A stretch of DNA of 64,000 nucleotides from Ornithinimicrobium cerasi (GCF_003702705.1 NZ_QZMN01000011.1:62001-126000), one strand, 5' to 3'; numbered from the stretch's first letter, positions 42,529 to 52,024 are shown. Numbers and translations: made by a program. Notes: generated by a model not told the origin, from the sequence alone.

Positions 42529-43443
42529 GTGACCTTCGATCCTCGTCAGCCGTTCCTGCTCGGGTCCGCGACCCGGGCCGGGCTGCCACGGCGTGCCGTG
42601 AAGTCCTCGACGTACCGGCGGGTGCTGCCCGGCGTCTACGTCGATGCCCGGGTGAAGGTCGACGGACGGGTCGAGGCGCTGGCCGCCCTGCTGCTCGCGG
42701 GTGCGGACGCATTCATCTCGCACCACCAGGCGGCCAGGCTCTACGGGGCTGTCGTCCCGGACACGGTGGTCATGCACGCGAGCATCCCCGGGAACCGCCA
42801 CCGCTCGCGACGACCCGAGCTGACGGTGCACCGGTCGGCGCGGGTGCCGACGCGGTTTCGCGGTGTGCCGGTGACGACGCCCGAGGACACGTTCCTCGAC
42901 CTGGCCGGCCACCTGACCCTGGTGGACCTGGTCGTGCTGGGCGACTCGCTCGTCCGCCGGGGGCGCACCACCCCGGACCGGCTGGTGGCCGCAACCGAGT
43001 CTGCCGGCCCACGACTCCGCCGTGCGACGCTCCGCGCCGCCCGGCTGGTGAGGCACGGCGTGGACTCCGCGATGGAGACGCGCTCCCGGTTGCTCGTCGT
43101 GCTGGCCGGCCTGCCGGAGCCGGAGGTCAACGTGTGCTTCTGGTCCCCCGACGGCCAGCTGCGGCGTCGGCTCGACCTGGCCTACCGGGCGGTGCGGCTG
43201 GCCCTCGAGTACGACGGTCGGCAGCACGCCCTTTCCCGGGCGCAGTGGGAGTCCGACGTCGCGCGCAGGGAGGAGTTCGACGCGGAGGACTGGCGCATCA
43301 TGGTGCTCCTGGCCAAGGACATCTACCGCACCCCGGCCCGCACCCTCGACCGGCTGGTCGCCGCGATGCGCAAGGCCGGGATGGAGGTCCCGCCGCTGTC
43401 CGACGAGTGGCGTAGGCACTTCCCCGGCCATGCAGCGGCGTGA
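42529..43443 (+). CDS. Vsr/DUF559-like endonuclease with N-terminal AbiEi-like domain
   Basis: About 304 aa. The N-terminal part (GLPRRAVKSSTYRRVLPGVYVD, HHQAARLYGA, PVTTPEDTFLDLA) is like the AbiEi-type antitoxin domain found in many actinobacterial proteins. The C-terminal part (RLALEYDGRQH, then a spaced D and RR, and WRIMVLLAKDIYRTP) has the Vsr/DUF559 nuclease pattern with E-x-D and Q-x-H. The start is uncertain: I use the GTG at 42529, where the conserved FDPRQPFL begins; a GTG at 42481 is possible. It is flanked on both sides by inverted 52-bp repeat arrays, in the space between mpa and dop. Confidence 0.75.
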   Translation: MTFDPRQPFLLGSATRAGLPRRAVKSSTYRRVLPGVYVDARVKVDGRVEALAALLLAGADAFISHHQAARLYGAVVPDTVVMHASIPGNRHRSRRPELTVHRSARVPTRFRGVPVTTPEDTFLDLAGHLTLVDLVVLGDSLVRRGRTTPDRLVAATESAGPRLRRATLRAARLVRHGVDSAMETRSRLLVVLAGLPEPEVNVCFWSPDGQLRRRLDLAYRAVRLALEYDGRQHALSRAQWESDVARREEFDAEDWRIMVLLAKDIYRTPARTLDRLVAAMRKAGMEVPPLSDEWRRHFPGHAAA

Positions 43444-43447
43444 CCCC

Positions 43448-43610
43448 TGCACGCGAGACCGGTCCGCGGGGCGCAGGGACCACCCACGTGAGTGCCCGGT
43501 GCACGCCATACCGACCAGGCCCGCACCCCGGCCACCCACGTGAGTGGCCGGTGCACGCCATACCGACCTGACCCGCACCCAGGCCACCCACGTGAGTGGC
43601 TCCTGCACGC
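43448..43610 (-). repeat. 52-bp tandem repeat array, right of the nuclease gene, inverted
   Basis: Units start at 43480, 43532 and 43584 (the last incomplete), preceded by a truncated one from 43448. Read on the minus strand each carries GCACCGGCCACTCAC followed by GTGGGTGGCC, the same 15-base start as the left array, and the period is again 52 bp. The core GGCCACTCACGTG with GGTGGCC is nearly palindromic. The array starts 5 bp after the nuclease stop and ends 5 bp before the mpa stop. Confidence 0.9.
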
Positions 43611-43614
43611 ACCG

Positions 43615-45303
43615 TCAGAGGAAGGGGCCGTGCGCCCCCTGCTCGACCGAGCGACCCGGGTGGGTCCCCGTGCTGTCGCCGACCAGGGTGCGGATGTAGA
43701 CGATCCGCTCACCCTTCTTGCCGGACACCCTCGCCCAGTCGTCGGGGTTGGTGGTGTTGGGCAGGTCCTCGTTCTCCCGGAACTCGTCGAGGTAGGCCTG
43801 GTCGAGGTGCCGCTGGCGCAGTCCCTCGTCGCCGCTGAGGAGCAGGTCCTTGATGGCGAGCTTCTTGGCCCGGTCCACGATGTTGCGCACCATCGCCCCG
43901 GACGCGAAGTCCTTGAAGTACAGGACCTCCCTGTCCCCGCCGGCGTAGGTCACCTCGAGGAACGCGTTCTCCGGCGACACGGCATACATCCCCCCGACGG
44001 TGACGTCGATGAACGCCGCGACCGTGGTTGTGCGGTCGCCCCCGTGGGCTGCGACCTCGTCCGGGTGCAGCGGCACGTCGGTGGTCAGGTACTTCGCGAA
44101 GATGTCCCGCGCACCTGCGGCGTCGGGCCGCTCGATCTTGATCTTCACGTCGAGCCGGCCGGGGCGCAGGATCGCCGGGTCGATCATGTCCTCACGGTTG
44201 GAGGCACCGATGACGATGACGTTGTCGAGACGCTCGACGCCGTCGATCTCGGCCAGCAGCTGCGGCACGATCGTCGTCTCGACGTCGGAGGACACCCCGG
44301 ACCCGCGGGTGCGGAAGAGCGACTCCATCTCGTCGAAGAAGACGACGACGGGGCGGCCGTCCGCCGACTTCTCCCGCGCGCGCTGGAAGATCAGCCGGAT
44401 GTGCCGCTCGGTCTCGCCGACGTACTTGTTGAGCAGCTCCGGGCCCTTGATGTTGAGGAAGTACGACGCCGTGCTCTCCTCGGCCGGCGCGCCCCTCAGC
44501 AGGGCCGTCTGCCGTGCGAGGGAGGCAGCGACCGCCTTGGCGATGAGCGTCTTGCCGCACCCGGGCGGCCCGTAGAGCAGCACCCCCTTCGGCGGGCGCA
44601 GCTGGTGCGCGGCGTAGAGGTCCTGGTGCAGGAACGGGAGCTCGACGGCGTCGCGGATCTGCTCGATCTGCCCGGTCAGCCCGCCGATGTCGTCGTAGGA
44701 GATGTCCGGCACCTCCTCCAGCACCAGCTCCATCACCTCCGGCCGCGGCACCCGCTCGGTGACGAAGCCGGTCCGGGGGTCCATCAGGAGGGCGTCGCCC
44801 AGGCGCACCGGTTCCTCCGCGAGGGAACCCGCCCGACGACACACCCGCTCGTCCTCACCGCGGACGATGACGACGACCCGGTCCTCGCCCAGCAGCTCCT
44901 TGCAGGTGACGACCTCCCCGGACCGTTCGTACCCCGCCACCGCCACGACCGCCTGGGCCTCGTTGAGGAGCACCTCGCGCCCCGGTCGCAGCTCGTCGGT
45001 CGACAGCTCGGAGGAGACCCCGGTGCGCACCCGACGGCCTGCCACCGACACGTCCACGGTGCCGTCCCCCACGAGTCCGAGCACCAGGCCGAACGTCAGG
45101 GGCGGCGAGGCCAGGGCGTCGAGGTCCTCGCGCAGCCCGGAGATCTGGGTGCGCGCGGCCCGCAGGGTGTCCGCGAGCTGGTCGTTGCGCGCCGTCAGCT
45201 CTCCCAGCCGCGCGGTCATCGTCCGCACCTGCTGCTCGAGATTGCGCTCGCGGAACGACGGGCCCCCCGGGCCGGGGGTGCGGTCGGACGTCGGCTGGGT
45301 CAA
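43615..45303 (-). CDS. mpa: proteasome-associated AAA ATPase Mpa/ARC
   Basis: About 562 aa. Coiled coil that binds Pup (residues 16-65), two OB folds (about 70-190), then the AAA module with Walker A GPPGCGKT at 245-252, Walker [12 protein letters not shown], and a C-terminal helical part. Mpa unfolds pupylated proteins and feeds them to the 20S proteasome. The usual C-terminus GQYL, which opens the 20S gate, is GPFL here. I infer a TTG start (45301-45303), because AGGAGG lies 4 nt upstream and the coiled coil follows. The gene ends beside the repeat array at 43610; prcA and prcB are not in the window. Confidence 0.9.
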   Translation of the reverse strand: MTQPTSDRTPGPGGPSFRERNLEQQVRTMTARLGELTARNDQLADTLRAARTQISGLREDLDALASPPLTFGLVLGLVGDGTVDVSVAGRRVRTGVSSELSTDELRPGREVLLNEAQAVVAVAGYERSGEVVTCKELLGEDRVVVIVRGEDERVCRRAGSLAEEPVRLGDALLMDPRTGFVTERVPRPEVMELVLEEVPDISYDDIGGLTGQIEQIRDAVELPFLHQDLYAAHQLRPPKGVLLYGPPGCGKTLIAKAVAASLARQTALLRGAPAEESTASYFLNIKGPELLNKYVGETERHIRLIFQRAREKSADGRPVVVFFDEMESLFRTRGSGVSSDVETTIVPQLLAEIDGVERLDNVIVIGASNREDMIDPAILRPGRLDVKIKIERPDAAGARDIFAKYLTTDVPLHPDEVAAHGGDRTTTVAAFIDVTVGGMYAVSPENAFLEVTYAGGDREVLYFKDFASGAMVRNIVDRAKKLAIKDLLLSGDEGLRQRHLDQAYLDEFRENEDLPNTTNPDDWARVSGKKGERIVYIRTLVGDSTGTHPGRSVEQGAHGPFL

Positions 45304-45340
45304 CGGACCTCCTGGAGGTGGTCGGGCTAGATTCCACAGT

Positions 45341-45829
45341 ATGAGACGCCGCCTCCCCCCGCGCGGACCGGGTCGCCGGGCGCGTGCCGCACCCGCCGGC
45401 CTCACCCTCGTCCTCCTGCTCACCGGGTGCGGCGAGTCGGTCGACGAGGGGTCAGCCCCCACGTCCGCCGCGCCCCCGTCCGTCACCCCCGGCGGGTCGG
45501 CGACGACAAGCCCCCCGACGAGCACAGGAGCAGGGATGACCGAGCACGGCGCCGGAGACGTCCTCACCCCCGCGGACACGGGCTCGACGCTGCGCCTGTC
45601 CCCCGGTGAGGAGGCGACCCTGCGGCTCGAACCACCGCTGCAGGAGGTCGCCCCGACCGCGGCCGACCCCGGGGTGGTGGAGCTCGTGCCGGTGGACCAC
45701 CTCGTCGACCCCGGGTATGCCGAGTACCAGCTCCTCGCGCACGCGGCGGGCACGACGACGGTCACGGTCGCCGGGACGGACGACCACCCCGAGGACATGG
45801 TCCTCGAGGTGGTCGTCGACGGCGGCTGA
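45341..45829 (+). CDS. lipoprotein of unknown function, 162 aa
   Basis: A signal peptide with an arginine-rich start and lipobox LLLTGC (cysteine near residue 29), a Ser/Thr/Pro-rich linker of about 40 residues, then a 90-residue beta-rich domain ([37 protein letters not shown]). The pattern is loosely like Ig-like or chagasin-type inhibitor domains, but I cannot assign it. The ATG has TAGATT (45328-45333) 7 nt upstream. It converges with a secreted metalloprotease gene 40 bp away; a protease-inhibitor pairing is only a guess. Confidence 0.7.
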   Translation: MRRRLPPRGPGRRARAAPAGLTLVLLLTGCGESVDEGSAPTSAAPPSVTPGGSATTSPPTSTGAGMTEHGAGDVLTPADTGSTLRLSPGEEATLRLEPPLQEVAPTAADPGVVELVPVDHLVDPGYAEYQLLAHAAGTTTVTVAGTDDHPEDMVLEVVVDGG

Positions 45830-45830
45830 C

Positions 45831-45859
45831 GCTCCGGCGGGCGGTTCACCCGCCGGAGC
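45831..45859. terminator. bidirectional hairpin terminator
   Basis: Perfect 11-bp arms GCTCCGGCGGG (45831-45841) and CCCGCCGGAGC (45849-45859) with a 7-nt loop, between the convergent lipoprotein and metalloprotease genes. Confidence 0.85.
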
Positions 45860-45868
45860 GCCGGTGGC

Positions 45869-48658
45869 TCACTCCTCGAACCTGAAGTCCGCGCGGTGCT
45901 GGGTGCCGTCGTCCAGCGTGATGATCAGCTGGCGGCAGGTGCCGCCCCACGCCTCATCCGTCTTCCAGTTGTACTGGTAGCGCTCCTGCCGGGCGTTGTA
46001 GGTCAACGCCCGCTGGCCGGTGGTCTCGGTCGGCACGCTGACCGCGAACTGCAGCGGCTCGCGGGTCTCGCAGCTGATCTGCTGGCTCATCGGCGAGTGC
46101 GCGTCGCGAAGCACGTCGAGCCCGAGGTCGCCGCCCAGGTTGAACTGGACAGGTGCGGCGTCACCCGCGTCCACCACGTTGAGCGCGTCGTTCGAGTACT
46201 TCGCCCCGACGAGACCGGCACCCGGCGCGTCGCAGGTAGGAGGCACGTCGAAGGCCTCGGTGTTGTCGTCGCGGTTGGTCGTGCCCTGCACCGCGCTGTA
46301 GCCCAGGCCACGACGGGCGAAGGTCGACCAGATCACGCAGCTGTCCGTCCCGCCGAGCGCGGCGTCGGCGGCCAGGATGCCGTTGCGGCCGGCCACGAAG
46401 CCCGGCCCGCAGCCCTGGAGCTTCAGACCGTCCATGACGTACTGCATGGCCCGGGTGTTGCCGGCCTCGTCCCACTCCGCGTAGAGGTCGTCGGTGAAGC
46501 CGTGGCGGTCCATGAGGTTCCAGTTGAGGTCCCACAGCACCGAGGCCCACGCGTGGCCGATCCCGTGCGGCGCCGCCAGGGAGCCGCCGGTGATCCAGCT
46601 GTTGCTCTTGATCCGGTCGTAGGTGAACGGCTGGATCGCCATGTTGCGCGAGTACGGCGCCGGCCGGATGCCGGCCCCGCCGCGGTCCGGCTGGAAGAGG
46701 GCGTAGGGGCCCATGCCGCGGGCCTGCTCCGGGTCGTCCAGCGCCGGGTCGAGCAGCATCGTGATCGCGAGGTAGTCGCTCCAGCCCTCGCCCATCTGCT
46801 CGTTCCCGCTCAGGCAGTTGATGTTGAGGCCGCCCGTCAGGCGGTTGGAGACGCCGTGGCCGTACTCGTGGATGATGATGCCGTTCTCGAGGTCCCCGTC
46901 GCGGATACCGGGGTGCGAGGACATCTTGTGCACCGACGCCGAGGTGGCGCCGGCGGACACCTGGGCGCGGATGGCCTCGCCGTCGGCGGTGCTGACCGAG
47001 ATGGCCGGTATGCCGACCGCCGGGTCCATGCTGCCGGACAGGATCGGTGCGGCCTGGGTGGCGTCGTTGTGGCTGATCACCACCGCGACAGCACCGCCGG
47101 CCTCCGCGTTGCTGACCTGGGTGTGCGGCGAGCACGCGGTGGTCCTCGCGGTGATCACGATGGCACCCGGCGCCGCGAACGGCACGCAGGCGTCGTCGAC
47201 GACGACCGCCACCCCGGGGAAGCCCGCGTTGGTCGGGGCCGGGGTGAAGCGGGCGTAGTTGGCGCCGTAGGTGACGGCGTCGGAGCCCGTGCCCAGGGTC
47301 AGCCCGCTCTGCGGGCCGAACTGGTTCCCGGGCCACAGGTACATCTGCATCCGGGGGCGACCACCGTCGGCGGCCGGGGTGGAGAAGTTGGCGTTGTTGG
47401 TGCCACCGCCGTCTGCCGCCTCCGCACGGACGTCGTCGCCGCCCGTGCCCTTAGTGGTGTAGTTCTTGACCTGGAAGTTGCCGGATGCCTCGTCGAAGCC
47501 GTAGCGGTAGAGCACGTCGTGGATGACGTTGTTCGCGTAGAAGAGGTTCGTGACCGCTGCTGCCCGGTAGGTCTGGGCGTGCTCGCTCAGGTCCATCGGG
47601 AAGTCGAAGTCCAGCCCCGCGCCGCCGTCCGGCTCGCTGCCCGGGTCAGGGACGTTGTTGGCGTCCTGGTCGGTGTAGGCGTGCACGTTGTTGCCGCGCG
47701 TGGTGGTGTGCTCCGGGCCGGGCTCCCCGTCGGTGTCGTGCCAGCCGAAGGGCGAGGCGACCTGGTCGGCGGGCTGCGTCACCAGCTCGCGGTCGCCGTC
47801 GTTCGGGCTCTCCTTGGGGAACGCCAGGACGCGGTAGCTCGATCCGTCCGCGACCGGGACGGGGGACCCCGGCAGCGCGCCGGTGGCCGCCGCCGCGGGT
47901 GCGCCCGCAAACTGCTGGGGCGAGCGTGCCAGGCCGGTGAGGTGGCCCTCGCCGTGATGGTCGGTCCAGTCCTCGGTGGTGAGGGTCTCACCGGTCTGGG
48001 CGTCGACCATGACCTGCCAGAGGTGGTCGGACCCGGCCTCGTCGATCACCAGCTCCCAGGCCAGTCGGAGCCCGTCGTCGGTCATCTGCCAGACGAGCCG
48101 GGCCGGTATCTCCTCGTCGGCGATCCCAGCGGCGGAGACCGTCGTCTCCTGCTCGGCACCGGTGGCCTTCTCCAGCACCTGGGGTCGCTCAGCCTCCAGG
48201 TCCAGGTCGGAGGCGGCGCTCGACACGGCCTCGGCCGCGTCCAGGGACGCCTTACCGGTCGCCTCGCGCAGGTTGGGCACGAGCGACTCGGCCACGTGCA
48301 GGACGACGCCGTCCTTCGTCACGCTGACCGTGGCCACCCCGCCGTAGACCTGGCGGCCCGCATAGTGCTGGACGAGGTTGACGTAGGTCACGCCGTTGTG
48401 GTCGGACGTGTGCTGGGACAGCACCTGCAGGTCCGCGAGGTCCGCCGCCGAGACGCCGTACTCGGAGGCCTTGAGCCGGAGCACGTCGCGGGCGATGTCC
48501 TCGGCCGCGGCCGAGCTCGGCTCGGTGAGGAAGAAGGCGGTGCCCGCGGCGGGTGCCGCCGCGGGTTCCTCGGGGACGGCGACCGCACCACCGGGGATCA
48601 TCAGCGTGAGGGAGAGGGGGATGCCGAGGCCGGCGGCCAGCAGCGGGGTAGAACGCAT
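45869..48658 (-). CDS. secreted M36 (fungalysin) zinc metalloprotease
   Basis: A 929-aa exported protease. Signal peptide (first ~28 residues), FTP-type propeptide (to about 250), then the M36 catalytic domain with the zinc site H597-E-Y-G-H601 and the third ligand in GEGWSDY; a PA domain ([21 protein letters not shown]) is inserted before the zinc site. The C-terminal 100 residues ([32 protein letters not shown]) match a small domain common on actinobacterial exported enzymes. AAAGGAG precedes the ATG. It sits between trmI and mpa, which are usually adjacent. Confidence 0.93.
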   Translation of the reverse strand: MRSTPLLAAGLGIPLSLTLMIPGGAVAVPEEPAAAPAAGTAFFLTEPSSAAAEDIARDVLRLKASEYGVSAADLADLQVLSQHTSDHNGVTYVNLVQHYAGRQVYGGVATVSVTKDGVVLHVAESLVPNLREATGKASLDAAEAVSSAASDLDLEAERPQVLEKATGAEQETTVSAAGIADEEIPARLVWQMTDDGLRLAWELVIDEAGSDHLWQVMVDAQTGETLTTEDWTDHHGEGHLTGLARSPQQFAGAPAAAATGALPGSPVPVADGSSYRVLAFPKESPNDGDRELVTQPADQVASPFGWHDTDGEPGPEHTTTRGNNVHAYTDQDANNVPDPGSEPDGGAGLDFDFPMDLSEHAQTYRAAAVTNLFYANNVIHDVLYRYGFDEASGNFQVKNYTTKGTGGDDVRAEAADGGGTNNANFSTPAADGGRPRMQMYLWPGNQFGPQSGLTLGTGSDAVTYGANYARFTPAPTNAGFPGVAVVVDDACVPFAAPGAIVITARTTACSPHTQVSNAEAGGAVAVVISHNDATQAAPILSGSMDPAVGIPAISVSTADGEAIRAQVSAGATSASVHKMSSHPGIRDGDLENGIIIHEYGHGVSNRLTGGLNINCLSGNEQMGEGWSDYLAITMLLDPALDDPEQARGMGPYALFQPDRGGAGIRPAPYSRNMAIQPFTYDRIKSNSWITGGSLAAPHGIGHAWASVLWDLNWNLMDRHGFTDDLYAEWDEAGNTRAMQYVMDGLKLQGCGPGFVAGRNGILAADAALGGTDSCVIWSTFARRGLGYSAVQGTTNRDDNTEAFDVPPTCDAPGAGLVGAKYSNDALNVVDAGDAAPVQFNLGGDLGLDVLRDAHSPMSQQISCETREPLQFAVSVPTETTGQRALTYNARQERYQYNWKTDEAWGGTCRQLIITLDDGTQHRADFRFEE

Positions 48659-48714
48659 CGGAGCTCCTTTGCCCGTCGAAAAAGACGGACGCGCCGCACC
48701 CCCTCGATCTCGTG

Positions 48715-48736
48715 GTCCGACCCTGGTGGGTCGGAC
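48715..48736 (-). terminator. hairpin in the trmI-metalloprotease intergenic region
   Basis: Perfect 9-bp arms GTCCGACCC / GGGTCGGAC with a 4-nt loop, about 90 bp past the trmI stop. It may end trmI or lie in the 5' leader of the metalloprotease transcript. A smaller 7-bp hairpin (ATCTCCT/AGGAGAT) lies at 48812-48826. The remainder of this 170-bp gap is promoter sequence. Confidence 0.5.
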
Positions 48737-48828
48737 CGAGTGCGACGCCTCCGTCCGGTGAGATCAACCTACGTCCGACCCCGGTCAAGGGGGGGTCAGC
48801 GCACGGTCAGGATCTCCTCAGGAGATGG

Positions 48829-49935
48829 TCAAGGAATCCCCTCGTCGCCCGCGGCTCCCGGGGCCTCGGTCTCCTGGGCGTCGGTGGTCGCCCGGGCGTC
48901 GGCGGTCGCTCCCGGGTCCTCGGTCGCCCGGGCGTCGGCGGTCGCCCGGGCGTCACGGGCGGTGCGCCGCACCCGCTTGGCCGACACCGCCCGCTCGCCG
49001 AGCTCCTCGGCGCTCCACTCCCCCTCGTCGTGAGGGACGTAGTCCTCCCCGTAGGCGCCCTTGGCCGGTCGCCGCTTGAGCAGCGGCGCGGCGGTGCCGG
49101 GGGCCAGGCTCCGCACCGTGAGGAGGAACCCGGTGTGACCGTGCATGCGGTGCTGAGGTCGCACGGCCAGTCCCTCGAGGTGCCAGCCCCGCACCAGCGA
49201 CTCCCACGCCTGCGGCTCGGTCCAGCCGCCGTGGGTGCGTGCGGTCTCGGCCACCCGCGAGAGCTGGGTCGCGGTGGCGACGTAGCAGATCAGCACCCCG
49301 CCGGGGGCGAGGGCCTCGTGCACGACGTCGAGGCACTCCCAGGGCGCCAGCATGTCGAGCACGACCCGGTCCACCGACCCGGGCGCGACGCTGCCGGGCA
49401 GCGCCTCGACGAGGTCGCCCACGGTCACGGACCAGGCCGGGTGGTCGCGGCCGAAGAAGGCGCGGGCGTTGGCCCGGGCGATCTCGGCGAAGTCCTCGCG
49501 ACGCTCGAAGCTGAGGAGGCGGCCGGAGTCCCCCACCGCACGGAGCAGGGACAGCGAGAGCGCCCCCGATCCGACGCCCGCCTCGACGACCGTCGCACCG
49601 GGGTAGATGTCCGCGTAGGTGACGATCTGACCGGCGTCCTTGGGGTAGACCACCTGCGCGCCGCGCGGCATCGAGAGCACGTAGTCGGAGAGCAGCGGCC
49701 GCAGGGCGAGGTAGTCCGCCCCGGAGCTGTGCCGCACGACGCTCCCGTCGGGTGCGCCGATGAGGTCGTCGTGACGGACGTGGCCGCGGTGGGTGTGGAA
49801 GGTGGCGCCCGGCTCCAGGGTGATGGTGTGCAGCCGGCCCTTCGGGTCGGTGAGCTGCACCCGGTCCCCGGCACGGAAGGGACCGCGCCGCAGGTCGGCG
49901 CCGGTCGCGGGGTGGGCGTCGTCGGGGTCGGTCAC
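48829..49935 (-). CDS. trmI: tRNA (adenine(58)-N(1))-methyltransferase TrmI
   Basis: A 368-aa protein, with an N-terminal beta-rich domain and a Rossmann methyltransferase domain: VYPKDAGQIVTYADIYPGATVVEAGVGSG (in parts; SAM site EAGVGSG at 118-124), VVLDMLAPWE and a C-terminal part typical of bacterial TrmI. It makes m1A58 in tRNA. The last 45 residues are a low-complexity tail of repeated ATADARAT and ATEDPG units not found in the core. GTG start, with TAGGAT (49942-49947) 6 nt upstream. TrmI is commonly the gene before mpa in actinobacteria. Confidence 0.9.
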   Translation of the reverse strand: MTDPDDAHPATGADLRRGPFRAGDRVQLTDPKGRLHTITLEPGATFHTHRGHVRHDDLIGAPDGSVVRHSSGADYLALRPLLSDYVLSMPRGAQVVYPKDAGQIVTYADIYPGATVVEAGVGSGALSLSLLRAVGDSGRLLSFERREDFAEIARANARAFFGRDHPAWSVTVGDLVEALPGSVAPGSVDRVVLDMLAPWECLDVVHEALAPGGVLICYVATATQLSRVAETARTHGGWTEPQAWESLVRGWHLEGLAVRPQHRMHGHTGFLLTVRSLAPGTAAPLLKRRPAKGAYGEDYVPHDEGEWSAEELGERAVSAKRVRRTARDARATADARATEDPGATADARATTDAQETEAPGAAGDEGIP

Positions 49936-49944
49936 CGGGTCATC

Positions 49945-51075
49945 CTACGAGGGCGTGGGTCGGACCCGTCTGGCCGCCACGTCGTCCACCAGCACCACCC
50001 CCCAGGGCCTGCCGTCGTGACCGACCAGGCCGACCACGCCGGATCCGCTCGCACGCATCACCTCCACCGCCCGGTCCAGCGGGTCCTCCGCGGAGAGGGT
50101 CACCGTCCAGCCGACCGGGAGGCGGACGGTGAGCGCCGCGACGGTGGCACCGCTTCTGGCCTGCCCGTCCAGTCCCTGCAGCGTGCCGGGGTCGACCAGC
50201 CCGACGGGCGCACCGGTGTCGTCGACGACCACCCACAGGGGTCGCGCGTCCCAGTCCACCTCCCCCACTGCCGTGTCGAGGGGCACCACCCCGACCGGCC
50301 GCGCGACGTCGCCCACCCGTCGGCGGGAGACCACCAGCCCCGAACGCCCCAGGCGGACCGCGGCCGACGCCCCCTGCCAGAGGAAGAGGGCGATGACACC
50401 CACCCACAGCACGCGGGTCAGTCCCAGGCTGCGGCCCTCCAGCAGGGGTGGCACGAGAGCCCAGAGGACGAGGAGCACGACCACGAGCCGGCCGAACCAG
50501 CCCGCCACCAGCGTGCCGAGGTGCCGGTTCCCGGTGAGCCGCCACACCAGGGCCTCCAGGAGGAACCCCCCGTCCAGCGGTAGCCCGGGGATGATGTTGA
50601 AGACGGCGACGAACGCGTTGGCCGCGGTGAAGGCGTAGGCGAGCAGCCACGGCACGCCGCCCTCGGCCAGCGCCCCCGTCAGGCCCCAGCCGAGCAGGGC
50701 GAGCACACCGTTGGACAGGGGCCCCACGACGGCGACGGCGGCGCTGCGTCCAGGCGTGCCTCCGGTGCCGTCGTGCGCGGTGTGCCCGCCCCAGAAGTCG
50801 GCGACCACCCGGGAGACCCGGAACCCGACGCGCTGCGCGACCAGGGCGTGCGCGGCCTCGTGCACCAGGACGGAGATGAGCAGGAGCCCCGCGAAGGCGA
50901 GGGCGACCACATACGCCCCCCAGCCCAGCTGCGGGACCACCCGCGCGACGGTCGGCCCGAAGAGGGCAGCCACGAGGAGGGCCACCAGCACCCAGCTGCG
51001 CCCGAGGTAGACCGGGACGCCGGACAGGGTCCCGATCCGCCAGCCGTGGCCGCCGGCCGTGGGGGGTGTGCTCAT
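49945..51075 (-). CDS. site-2 protease family (M50) intramembrane metalloprotease with CBS domains
   Basis: A 376-aa membrane protein. The zinc motif H72-E-A-A-H76 lies in a hydrophobic helix (LLLISVLVHEAAHALVA) and the second catalytic motif is in FNIIPGLPLDGGFLLEALVWR. The C-terminal 130 residues hold a CBS-type pair (WVVVDDTGAPVGLVD, GVVGLVGHDGRPWGVV). S2P enzymes cut membrane-bound regulators; target unknown. Start ATG, with TAGGTT 6 nt upstream. It precedes trmI on the same strand (9-bp gap). Confidence 0.9.
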   Translation of the reverse strand: MSTPPTAGGHGWRIGTLSGVPVYLGRSWVLVALLVAALFGPTVARVVPQLGWGAYVVALAFAGLLLISVLVHEAAHALVAQRVGFRVSRVVADFWGGHTAHDGTGGTPGRSAAVAVVGPLSNGVLALLGWGLTGALAEGGVPWLLAYAFTAANAFVAVFNIIPGLPLDGGFLLEALVWRLTGNRHLGTLVAGWFGRLVVVLLVLWALVPPLLEGRSLGLTRVLWVGVIALFLWQGASAAVRLGRSGLVVSRRRVGDVARPVGVVPLDTAVGEVDWDARPLWVVVDDTGAPVGLVDPGTLQGLDGQARSGATVAALTVRLPVGWTVTLSAEDPLDRAVEVMRASGSGVVGLVGHDGRPWGVVLVDDVAARRVRPTPS

Positions 51076-51154
51076 GCGCCCAACCTAGGCGATGGTCCTG
51101 ACGACCCCCGATCCCGGCGAGGCCTGTCGGGGGTGCTGCGTACAGTGGCGCACC

Positions 51155-52009
51155 ATGCAGCCCGCCCTCTCACCGTCGCGGGCGGCCGACTTCATGCAGT
51201 GCCCGATGCTCTACCGCTTCCGGGTCGTGGACCGGCTGCCCGAGGAGCCGAGCGCACCCGCCGCCCGGGGCACCCTCGTCCACGCCGTCCTCGAACGCCT
51301 CTTCGACCTGCCCTCCCCCGAGCGCACCCTCGACGCGGCCGCGCAGCTGGTGCCCGGGGAGTGGGCGCGCATGCTCGAGGCGGAGCCGGAGCTGGCGAGC
51401 CTCGTCGCGGCGGCGGAGGGAACCCCCTCCCCCGAGGTCTGGTATGCCGAGGCCGTCACCCTGCTGGAGCGGTGGTTCGGTCTGGAGGACCCGACGACCC
51501 TGGAGCCGGCCGAGCGCGAGCTGTACGTCGAGGCGCGGGTCGGCGAGCTGGTCATCCGCGGCGTCGTGGACCGGCTCGACGAGGCTCCGGACGGCCGCCT
51601 GCGGGTGGTCGACTACAAGACAGGTCGCGCCCCGTCGGAGCTGTTCGAGGGGCGCGCCCTGTTCCAGCTGAAGTTCTACGCGCTGGCCCTGTGGCGGGCT
51701 CGCGGCGTGCTGCCCTCCCGGCTCCAGCTGGTCTACCTCCGCGACGGCCAGGTGCTCTGGATCGACCCGACGGAGCGTGACCTGGAGGCCACCGAGCGCA
51801 AGATCCAGGCGCTGTGGGAGGCCATCGAGCTCGCGGCCCACTCGGGCGACTGGCGGCCCAGTCGCGGGCGGGCGTGCAGCTGGTGCTCGTTCCGGGCCGT
51901 CTGCCCGGCCTGGGGCGGCACCCCGCCGGAGCTGCCTGACGACGCGGCGCGGCGCGCCATCGACCCACGGGCGGCGAGCCGGACCGACCCGGTGGTCGAC
52001 AGCGACTGA
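51155..52009 (+). CDS. RecB-like PD-(D/E)XK nuclease with predicted Fe-S cluster
   Basis: A 284-aa stand-alone nuclease. The catalytic region is GVVDRLDE followed by LRVVDYKTGRAP (the D and ExK-like part), then a helix with QLKFYALAL. Four cysteines, C16 in FMQCPMLY near the N-terminus and C241, C244, C250 in CSWCSFRAVC near the C-terminus, match the Fe-S cluster spacing seen in AddB and Cas4 nucleases. There is no Cas gene nearby. The ATG has TACAGT (51141-51146) 8 nt upstream. It is divergent from the S2P gene, a conserved neighbour in actinobacteria. Confidence 0.88.
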   Translation: MQPALSPSRAADFMQCPMLYRFRVVDRLPEEPSAPAARGTLVHAVLERLFDLPSPERTLDAAAQLVPGEWARMLEAEPELASLVAAAEGTPSPEVWYAEAVTLLERWFGLEDPTTLEPAERELYVEARVGELVIRGVVDRLDEAPDGRLRVVDYKTGRAPSELFEGRALFQLKFYALALWRARGVLPSRLQLVYLRDGQVLWIDPTERDLEATERKIQALWEAIELAAHSGDWRPSRGRACSWCSFRAVCPAWGGTPPELPDDAARRAIDPRAASRTDPVVDSD

Positions 52010-52024
52010 TTCCGGACCGTTGCC

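Noticed and set aside
42340-43610. 52-bp repeats as a CRISPR array
   Set aside because: The whole unit repeats with no variable spacers, there are only two to four copies per side, and no cas gene is present.
45896-49033. Open frame of 1045 codons on the plus strand
   Set aside because: It is the shadow of the M36 protease gene, whose zinc motif and signal peptide are on the minus strand.
51155-52009. RecB-like protein as Cas4
   Set aside because: The nuclease and Fe-S pattern fits, but there is no cas1, cas2 or repeat array nearby and the neighbours are the usual ones of the housekeeping RecB-type gene.
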